Assembly (NCBI RefSeq): GCF_003234085.1
Contig: NZ_QKSD01000003.1
Span: 124,001-188,000, forward strand
Direction of reading: 5' to 3'
Source of the DNA: Curtobacterium sp. MCPF17_052
Lineage (GTDB): Bacteria; Actinomycetota; Actinomycetes; Actinomycetales; Microbacteriaceae
DNA length: 64,000 nt
Below, piece by piece: positions 58,204 through 64,000 of this stretch. Within the stretch, counting starts at the first letter, position 1, and the number at the start of each line of letters is the position of its first letter. Below the pieces are notes generated by a model. It made no database searches, was not told the DNA's origin, and saw nothing but the letters and a program-made list of their open reading frames with translations. The translations under genes and the position numbers were made by a program.

Positions 58204-59532
58204 ATGGTCAGGCCGGTGATGCACCGAACCACCCGTCCCGCTCGCAGCGGGCTCCACCTCCTCCCCGCACCCGTCCGCCCCCGGCCGCTCCTCCCGCGGC
58301 CCGTCCTCCCCCGGATCGTCGCGCGGCTGGTCGCCGTCCTCGTGCTCCTCGGCACGGTCGTCGTGAGCCTGTTGACAGGAGTGTCCGCGGCGAGCGCCCA
58401 CGGCTTCAGCTCCGTCGTCTACGCGGACGTCAGCGGGAAGGGGTCCGACGTCGTGCGGGCCCGACTGGGGCTGGAGTACGACCTCATGCTCGTGTCCGTG
58501 GCGACGAGCGAGCACGACGACGAGCTGTACCGACAGGGCCAGGCCGCGTGGGACGACGGTGACGACCCCGGCATGGTCAGGGCGGCGGAGGCGCACCACG
58601 ACGCGATCAGCGAGTACCTGTTCGACCGGTTCTCGGTGACCTCCGGTGGGCGGGCGTGCACCGGCACGCTCCACGACACCATGGAGGTCGACGTGCAGGA
58701 CGAGGTCCCCTACGCCGAGGTCGTCGCGGACTTCGCCTGCCCGACACCGGGACGCACCGACCCGGGGCACGTGGTGGAGTCGACGCTCTTCCCGGACAGC
58801 GAGACGTTCGTGCGGGCCACGAAGACGATCGTCACGTACGACGTCGACGGCAAGCAGGGCACAGCCACCCTCGACGCATCCCAGCCGACGTTCTCGACCG
58901 AGCAGTCGGCGGGGCAGCGGTTCTGGGAGTTCTTCACCCTCGGGGCGGAGCACCTGCTGACCGGGATCGACCACATCCTGTTCCTCATCGCGTTGATCGC
59001 CGGCTCCAGACGGCTGCGCGAGGTCGTGTACACGGCGTCGGCGTTCACGGTCGCGCACTCGATCACGTTCATCCTGGCGGCGCTCGGCGTCGTCAGTCCG
59101 CCGTCGATCGTGGTCGAGCCGCTCATCGCCCTCTCGATCGCCGCGGTGGCCGGCTGGTACCTCTGGCGGTTGGCGACCCGGCGGTCCCAGGCTGACGCGC
59201 TCGTCCTGACCGACCGGGGACGGTTCGCGCTGGACCGCTCCGGGTGGTCCCGTCTGGCCGTGGTGTTCGCGTTCGGGCTCATCCACGGGCTCGGGTTCGC
59301 CGGAGCGCTGGGCATCCACGAGGCGTTCTCGTGGCAGCTGCTCGTGTCGCTCCTCGTCTTCAACGTCGGCATCGAGGCGGTCCAACTGGCGATCATCGTG
59401 ATCGTGTTCCCGCCGCTGTCCCTGCTCCGCCGGAAGGCCCACCGGGTCTCGCTCTGGGTCACCGGCGCCGTGACGGCTGGGGTGTTCGTGATGGGGATGA
59501 TCTGGTTCGTCCAACGGCTCGTCGAGGGCTGA
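58204..59532 (+). CDS. HupE/UreJ_2-type membrane protein
   Basis: A 442-residue protein: Arg/Pro-rich start, signal sequence ending near ASAHG (about residue 67), an outer beta-rich domain of about 200 residues, then seven membrane helices in the HupE/UreJ_2 domain, whose start is GAEHLLTGIDHILFLIALI and which has VAHSITF and IHGLGFAGAL. HupE-like proteins are associated with metal, mainly nickel or cobalt, uptake. ATG 58219 or the upstream ATG 58099 are alternatives; no good ribosome site separates them. Confidence 0.8.
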   Translation: MVRPVMHRTTRPARSGLHLLPAPVRPRPLLPRPVLPRIVARLVAVLVLLGTVVVSLLTGVSAASAHGFSSVVYADVSGKGSDVVRARLGLEYDLMLVSVATSEHDDELYRQGQAAWDDGDDPGMVRAAEAHHDAISEYLFDRFSVTSGGRACTGTLHDTMEVDVQDEVPYAEVVADFACPTPGRTDPGHVVESTLFPDSETFVRATKTIVTYDVDGKQGTATLDASQPTFSTEQSAGQRFWEFFTLGAEHLLTGIDHILFLIALIAGSRRLREVVYTASAFTVAHSITFILAALGVVSPPSIVVEPLIALSIAAVAGWYLWRLATRRSQADALVLTDRGRFALDRSGWSRLAVVFAFGLIHGLGFAGALGIHEAFSWQLLVSLLVFNVGIEAVQLAIIVIVFPPLSLLRRKAHRVSLWVTGAVTAGVFVMGMIWFVQRLVEG

Positions 59533-59585
59533 CGACGCCTGGGTCACCTACTACCTGCGGGCCGGAACCCGTATGGACACACAGC

Positions 59586-59592
59586 GTTCACC
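59586..59592 (+). promoter_or_regulatory. Possible PHO-box half site before the phosphatase gene
   Basis: GTTCACC at 59586, with GGTCACC at 59542, resembles the direct-repeat unit GTTCACC bound by PhoP in Streptomyces, but the copies are not adjacent as in real PHO boxes. A link with phosphate limitation is plausible because a phosphatase follows; low confidence. Confidence 0.25.
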
Positions 59593-59658
59593 CACGATCT
59601 ACGAAGGCGATGCAGAGTCTGTCTGCTGCACCATCCCTGTCACTGAGAACGGAAACAC

Positions 59659-61791
59659 ATGAGTCTCCTGTCCGGCGCCCCCTCCCGGCGCAGAACCACC
59701 ACCCTCCGCTTCGGCGGGGCCGTCATCGGCGCCGCCCTCATCGCGGGCGCCTGCCTCGTCGGCACCGGCTCCGCGAGCGCGGCGACCGCCACCCCGACGA
59801 CGAACATCTCGTCCGGTGGCCCGATCCACATCCTGCTCGGCGTCGGCGCGACCGAGAGCCAGCGCATCGCCTCGTGGTACTTCCCGGCGAACGTGGACCA
59901 GTCGGTCGAGATCCAGAAGACCGACACGATGACCGGCGGCGTCTTCACCGACGCGAAGAAGACGATCGCCGCGCAGAAGTCCGCGAACACCGCGGCCGAC
60001 ACCAGCACCACCGACAGCAGCACGAAGGCGATCCCGGGCATCACCAACGAGGCCGGCTACGTCAACGCGCACGCGGTCATCGACGGCCTCGAGCCGAACA
60101 CGACGTACACCTACCACGTCGGTGCCGCGGACGGGTCGGCCTGGTCGACGTCCTACACCTTCACGACGAAGAGCTTCAGCGGCGACTTCGACTTCCTGTT
60201 CTTCGGTGACCCGCAGATCGGGTCGTCGGGCTTCGTCGACGACGACGGTGCCGGTTGGGCCGACACCCTGAAGTACGCCACCACGAAGGAGAAGGACGCC
60301 GAGCTCCTGGTCTCCGGTGGCGACCAGGTCGAGAACGCCAACAACGAGTACCAGTGGGGTGCGTTCGCCGACAGCAGCGACGTCCTCAAGCGCTACCCGT
60401 GGGCCTCGACCATCGGCAACCACGACGTCGGTGGCAAGTCGTACGAGCAGCACAACCAGCTGCCGAACTCGCTCAAGGTCCCGGACTTCTACCCGGGTGG
60501 CAACACCACCACGAACTCGGGTGGCGACTACTGGTACATGTACAAGGGCGTCCTGTTCATCGACATCAACTCGAACGCCTACGCGGGCGGCTCGGACGCA
60601 GCGCACGTCAACTACGTGCGCGACGTGATCACCCGTCACGGCGACGACGCGAAGTGGACCGCGCTGGTCTACCACCACTCGATCTACTCACCGGCCGACC
60701 ACGCGAACGACAAGGACAACCAGCAGCGCCGGTTCGACTTCACGCGCGCGTTCTCGGACATGGGTGTCGACCTCGTCCTGCAGGGTCACGACCACTCGTA
60801 CTCGCGCAGCTACGCGATCAAGAACGGCAAGAAGGCCAACCCCGCCGAGCAGCCGGGCGCTGACGAGGTCTTCGCCGGCCCCGGTGGCGTCATCTACCTG
60901 ACCGCCAACTCCGCGTCGGGCTCGAAGTACTACGACCTGACCACCCCGGACCCGACGCAGGGCGGCTACGGAGCCGACCCGCTCGACCCGACCGGTCAGC
61001 GCCACTTCGCCAACTCGGTGGAGAACCAGGAGCACGTCCGCACCTACGTCAAGGTCGGCGTCACGGACGACAACCTCGCCGTCACGACCGTCCGTGCCAG
61101 CGACTGCACCACGCTGAACTCGGCCGTCCAGCACGGCAAGGTCGACAGCTGCGGCGTCACCCTCAAGCCGACGGCCTCGGCCGACCCGGCAGCGATCGGC
61201 TCGACCGTCGACCAGTTCACGCTCGACGCCGCCCTGCCGGCGACGACCACCACGCTGAAGGCCTCGGCCACGAAGCAGTCCTACGGCACGGCCAAGCCGG
61301 TCACCCTCACCGCCACGATCGGCGGCGGCCTCGGTGACAAGAGCGGCACGGTCACCTTCACGGAGGCGGGCAAGACGCTCGGCACCGCACCGGTGACGAA
61401 GAACACGGCGACGTTCACGTTGCCGAAGACCACCTCGGTCGGCAAGCACAGCATCACCGCGTCCTTCACGAGCACCTCTGCCTACTCGGGCGAGGACACG
61501 GCGGCCACCACGGCGGTCGTGGTCACGGTCGCGAAGGCCACCTCGGCGTCGTCGATGACCTACGCCAAGGGCAAGGCCGTCGTCCGGGTCACCTCGCCCG
61601 GCAACACGGTGAACGGCGAAGCGAAGATCTACGACGGCAAGAAGCACATCAAGACCGTCAAGGTCTCCAGCGACACCGCCGCGACCCGCTTCGCCCTGAA
61701 GCGCGGCACGCACAAGCTGACGGTCGTCTTCAGCGGCACCGGCACGATCGCCGGCAGCACCAGCCCGGTCCTCTCGGTCCGGGTGCGCTGA
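59659..61791 (+). CDS. Secreted purple-acid-phosphatase-like metallophosphoesterase with Ig-like tail
   Basis: A 710-residue exported protein. The signal sequence ends near ASAATA (about residue 42). A fibronectin-like domain (about 50-170) of the purple-acid-phosphatase type precedes the dinuclear-metal phosphoesterase: GDPQ (183-186), GGDQVENANNEYQ (220-232), GNHD (253-256), VYHHS and GHDH (376-379). Two Ig-like parts from about residue 530 end the chain. It probably frees phosphate from organic esters outside the cell. The gene is very rich in ACC, AAG and GGC codons, a sign of high expression. A UUCG-capped terminator follows. Confidence 0.9.
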   Translation: MSLLSGAPSRRRTTTLRFGGAVIGAALIAGACLVGTGSASAATATPTTNISSGGPIHILLGVGATESQRIASWYFPANVDQSVEIQKTDTMTGGVFTDAKKTIAAQKSANTAADTSTTDSSTKAIPGITNEAGYVNAHAVIDGLEPNTTYTYHVGAADGSAWSTSYTFTTKSFSGDFDFLFFGDPQIGSSGFVDDDGAGWADTLKYATTKEKDAELLVSGGDQVENANNEYQWGAFADSSDVLKRYPWASTIGNHDVGGKSYEQHNQLPNSLKVPDFYPGGNTTTNSGGDYWYMYKGVLFIDINSNAYAGGSDAAHVNYVRDVITRHGDDAKWTALVYHHSIYSPADHANDKDNQQRRFDFTRAFSDMGVDLVLQGHDHSYSRSYAIKNGKKANPAEQPGADEVFAGPGGVIYLTANSASGSKYYDLTTPDPTQGGYGADPLDPTGQRHFANSVENQEHVRTYVKVGVTDDNLAVTTVRASDCTTLNSAVQHGKVDSCGVTLKPTASADPAAIGSTVDQFTLDAALPATTTTLKASATKQSYGTAKPVTLTATIGGGLGDKSGTVTFTEAGKTLGTAPVTKNTATFTLPKTTSVGKHSITASFTSTSAYSGEDTAATTAVVVTVAKATSASSMTYAKGKAVVRVTSPGNTVNGEAKIYDGKKHIKTVKVSSDTAATRFALKRGTHKLTVVFSGTGTIAGSTSPVLSVRVR

Positions 61792-61807
61792 CCTCCGGTC
61801 AGGCAGA

Positions 61808-61843
61808 GTGAGGGCCCCGCGGCTTCGGCTGCGGGGCCCTCAC
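61808..61843. terminator. UUCG-capped terminator between convergent phosphatase and GH16 genes
   Basis: Perfect outer arms of 13 nt (61808-61820 and 61831-61843) plus three inner pairs, one of them G-U, close on a C(TTCG)G tetraloop, the most stable RNA loop known. It begins 17 bp after the phosphatase stop and can serve both convergent genes. Confidence 0.9.
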
Positions 61844-61902
61844 CCGTTGTCGGGCCGCCGGCACAGCGACCGCGTCGCGTCCCCCTCCGCGTCCGCTCGG
61901 CG

Positions 61903-62778
61903 TCAGGCGTTCTGCCAGACCCGCAACCAGTCGACGGTCATCTGCTGCGGGAACCGGGTCGACGAGTCCGGGGAACCCGGCCATCCCCCGCCGACCGCGA
62001 GGTTCAGCACCACGAAGAACGGCTTGTCGAACACCCACCGGTCGCCACCCAGGTCCGCCGGCGTGACGGTGCGGTACGTCGCGCCGTCGAGCGTCCAGCT
62101 GATCGACCCCGGTCGCCAGTCCACCCCGTAGACGTGGAAGTCGTCGGCGAAGGCGCCGGTCGGCAGCGTCGCCGTGCCGCTGATGCCCTCCGTGCCCGAG
62201 TACCCCGGGCCGTGCACGGTGCCGTGGACCGCTGCGGGCTCACGACCGATGTTCTCCATCACGTCGATCTCGCCGCACGCCGGCCAACCCACCTGCGGCA
62301 GGTCCGCGCCGAGCATCCAGAACGCCGGCCAGATCCCCTGTCCGCGCGGGATCCTGATGCGCGCCTCGATCCGCCCGTACTGGGCGGTGTACGTGCCCTG
62401 CGAGGTGAGCCGCGCAGACGTGTACGACCCGTCGGCCTCGCGCCGCGCGGTGATCACGAGGTTCCCGCTGCCGTCGAGCGCGGAGTTCCGCCGCGAGTCC
62501 GTGTAGACCTCGAGCTCGCCGTTGCCCCAGCCGCCGCCACCCAGGTCGTACCGCCAGATCCCGGGGTTCGGAGCGCTGCCGGCGGGTCCGTCGAACTCGT
62601 CGGCGGCCAGGAGGGTCGGGCTGGTCGCTGCGCTCGCTGCATCCGGACGGAGACCGGACGCTCCGACCGTCCCGACGGCCGCGGCGGCCCCGAGACCGAG
62701 CGTCAGCAGGCGACGGCGGTCGATCCCGCCGGACCCGTCGTCCGGGTGGTCGGTCTGCTGCTGGTCGTCTCGCTGCAC
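61903..62778 (-). CDS. Secreted glycoside hydrolase family 16 endo-glucanase-like enzyme
   Basis: A 291-residue exported protein with a Tat-like signal (DRRRLLTLGLG, cleavage near ASAA, residue 51). The GH16 catalytic motif GEIDVMENIG (Glu170, Asp172, Glu175) is complete, with WPAFWMLG before it and the final NLAVGGGWPG and VDWLRVWQ. Members cut beta-1,3- or mixed-linked glucans of fungi and plants. GGAGGAACC before GTG 62778 fixes the start. No carbohydrate-binding module is present. It is convergent with the phosphatase. Confidence 0.93.
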   Translation of the reverse strand: MQRDDQQQTDHPDDGSGGIDRRRLLTLGLGAAAAVGTVGASGLRPDAASAATSPTLLAADEFDGPAGSAPNPGIWRYDLGGGGWGNGELEVYTDSRRNSALDGSGNLVITARREADGSYTSARLTSQGTYTAQYGRIEARIRIPRGQGIWPAFWMLGADLPQVGWPACGEIDVMENIGREPAAVHGTVHGPGYSGTEGISGTATLPTGAFADDFHVYGVDWRPGSISWTLDGATYRTVTPADLGGDRWVFDKPFFVVLNLAVGGGWPGSPDSSTRFPQQMTVDWLRVWQNA

Positions 62779-62893
62779 GGTTCCTCCATCGCGTGCGACG
62801 GTTCCGCACGGAGGGACAGGTTCACCCGTCGCCGTCCGCGGCGCCAGTCCCCCGTCCGGGCGCACCGCGTCGAGCGGCCAGGACCGCACCCCG

Positions 62894-62941
62894 GACGGAC
62901 GGGAGGCCCGTGGCGGATCCGCCACGGGCCTCCCGTCCGTC
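62894..62941. terminator. Perfect 48-bp palindrome
   Basis: Arms of 24 nt (62894-62917 and 62918-62941) are exactly complementary; the left arm starts GACGGACGGGAGGCCCGTGG. It lies between the DHA2 stop (62985) and the GH16 start on the minus strand, in the position of a DHA2 terminator. Sequence is closely related to 26009 and 31965. Confidence 0.85.
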
Positions 62942-62984
62942 GACCGGTCACCACCGCGACCAGCGACCGCAGTGCGGGTCACGG

Positions 62985-64000
62985 TCAGGCGTGCCCTGCC
63001 GACGCCTCGACGGTCTCCTCGAGCACCTCGGCGGGCGCGTGCGTCGAGCGGGTGCGGACGAAGACGGCGGCGAGGACCGCCACCACGACCGCGACCACCC
63101 CGGCCACGACGAAGGCGGTGTGCATGCCGCCGAGGAACGCGTCCCGGGCGACGGCCGACGCCGTGGCGTCCAGCCCGTCCGGCACGATCCCCTGTGCCAG
63201 GCCCTGACGAGCGGCGGTACCGAGTCCGAGGCTCGTCGTGCCGGAGAGCACCCCGGCGCTGACGACCGCGGACAGGACCGACGTGCCGAGTGCGCCGCCG
63301 AGCTGCAGTGCGGTCGCCTGGAACCCGCCCGCGACACCGGCGAGCTGGACCGGGGCCCCGCCGACCACGGCCTCCGCGCCGGCGGTCATCGTGAAGCCCG
63401 CACCCAGGGCGAAGACCACGAACGGGATCGCCATGCCGATGTACGGCGAGTCCTGGGTGGTGCCGGTGAGCAGGAACAGGGCGACGCCGACCATGAGCAG
63501 GCCGATGGTCAGGGTGCGGCGGATGCCGAGCTTGGCGACCAGGGCGGCCCCGATCGGCGACGCGATGATCGAGACGCCGCTCAGCGGGAGCTGCATGAGC
63601 CCCGCCTGCAGACCGGTCACCCCGCGCAGGTTGAGCATGTAGAGGGAGAGGAAGAACGTCACGCCGAGCATCGCGAAGAAGTTCGCCCCGACGGCCAGGC
63701 CACCGATCGACAGGGACGACGACCGGAAGAGCGACATCGGCAGCAGCGGGTCGGTGACGCGCAGTTCGACGACGACGAACACCACCAGGAGCGCGACGCC
63801 GGCGAGCAGCACGCCGAGGGTGAGCGGGCTCGTCCAGCCCCACGACTCGGACTGGACGACCGCGAGCACGATGCCGAAGAGGCCCAGGGCGAGCAGCACC
63901 ACGCCGGGCACGTCGAAGCGTCCGCGGTGCGGGGCGGTGGACTCGCGCAGGACGAGGCCGCCGAAGACCAGGCCGACGACGGCGATCGGGGCGTTCACGA
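62985..64000 (-). CDS. MFS drug transporter, DHA2 type (5' end outside window)
   Basis: The visible 338 residues are the C-terminal two-thirds of a 14-helix DHA2 carrier; the frame is open at the right edge, so the start lies beyond. The first visible helix starts with NAPIAVVGLVFGGLVL, typical of helix 6, followed by WGWTSPLTLG and RVTDPLLPMSLFR; the remaining helices follow in order to a C-terminal tail AGHA. Predicted function: proton-driven export of drugs or toxic compounds. A 48-bp palindrome follows the stop. A regulator may lie outside the window. Confidence 0.88.
   Translation of the reverse strand, partial: VNAPIAVVGLVFGGLVLRESTAPHRGRFDVPGVVLLALGLFGIVLAVVQSESWGWTSPLTLGVLLAGVALLVVFVVVELRVTDPLLPMSLFRSSSLSIGGLAVGANFFAMLGVTFFLSLYMLNLRGVTGLQAGLMQLPLSGVSIIASPIGAALVAKLGIRRTLTIGLLMVGVALFLLTGTTQDSPYIGMAIPFVVFALGAGFTMTAGAEAVVGGAPVQLAGVAGGFQATALQLGGALGTSVLSAVVSAGVLSGTTSLGLGTAARQGLAQGIVPDGLDATASAVARDAFLGGMHTAFVVAGVVAVVVAVLAAVFVRTRSTHAPAEVLEETVEASAGHA

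Noticed and set aside
59542..59592. Firm PHO box before the phosphatase
   Set aside because: The two TCACC copies are 44 bp apart, not adjacent 11-bp direct repeats, so only a low-confidence note was kept.

Overview
The window is very GC-rich, densely packed actinobacterial DNA. A complete mevalonate operon, several small proteins of Microbacteriaceae type, G/C at almost every third codon position and many promoters lying directly on start codons suggest a Microbacteriaceae chromosome, possibly Curtobacterium; the genus is an inference from remembered gene content. I saw no tRNA, rRNA, CRISPR array, insertion sequence or phage gene. Most of the window reads as ordinary chromosome.

Layout. 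1-8 kb: an edge-truncated AlaDH/PNT-type dehydrogenase, a UbiA prenyltransferase, an MFS carrier convergent with an EamA exporter, a divergent LysR regulator, a fructosamine-kinase-like protein and ribonuclease J. 8-18 kb: a sugar regulon (solute-binding lipoprotein, two permeases, GH31; LacI; GH2) with two identical 16-bp palindromes inside two promoters of the same design. 18-24 kb: five overlapping mevalonate genes (mevalonate kinase, diphosphomevalonate decarboxylase, phosphomevalonate kinase, HMG-CoA reductase, HMG-CoA synthase). 24-26 kb: OhrR/Ohr peroxide defence with an oxidoreductase. 26-32 kb: a sugar porter, a LysM-like lipoprotein, a protein with a collagen-like tail, an NmrA-type protein and a polytopic membrane protein. 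32-37 kb: a long-chain olefin cluster, oleA, fused oleBC and oleD. 37-48 kb: methyltransferase, pgi, an ECF sigma factor with a membrane partner, an old-yellow-enzyme reductase, a two-component system followed by an ABC exporter, and an AraC regulator. 48-50 kb: four overlapping micro-genes leading into a TetR gene. 50-57 kb: two TetR/MFS modules and a cluster of small Microbacteriaceae-type proteins. 57-64 kb: a DUF3892-like protein, a lipoprotein, a HupE-like protein, a secreted purple-acid-phosphatase-like enzyme, a GH16 enzyme and an edge-truncated DHA2 transporter.

How the parts fit. The sugar regulon imports an oligosaccharide and trims it with GH31 and GH2 under LacI control; it has no ATPase of its own, so a shared one is presumed. 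The mevalonate operon supplies isoprenoid precursors. The ole cluster joins two acyl-CoAs head to head and carries them through a beta-lactone to an alkene. Nine DNA-binding regulators or sigma factors sit beside or within the units they probably control, several with visible palindromes.

Most notable non-coding structure: (1) three loci with inverted arrays of a 19-bp-period repeat whose core is GAGACGCCGCC; (2) a 10-mer, GGGAGGCCCG, present at least 15 times both as the arms of terminator-like palindromes and singly inside unrelated genes, a distribution like DNA-uptake words; (3) a two-copy palindromic element built on ACGCAACGTCGGCGGC; (4) many apparently leaderless genes with TANNNT 6-8 nt before the start codon. 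The best candidate for something undescribed among genes is the micro-ORF/TetR operon at 48045-49253.
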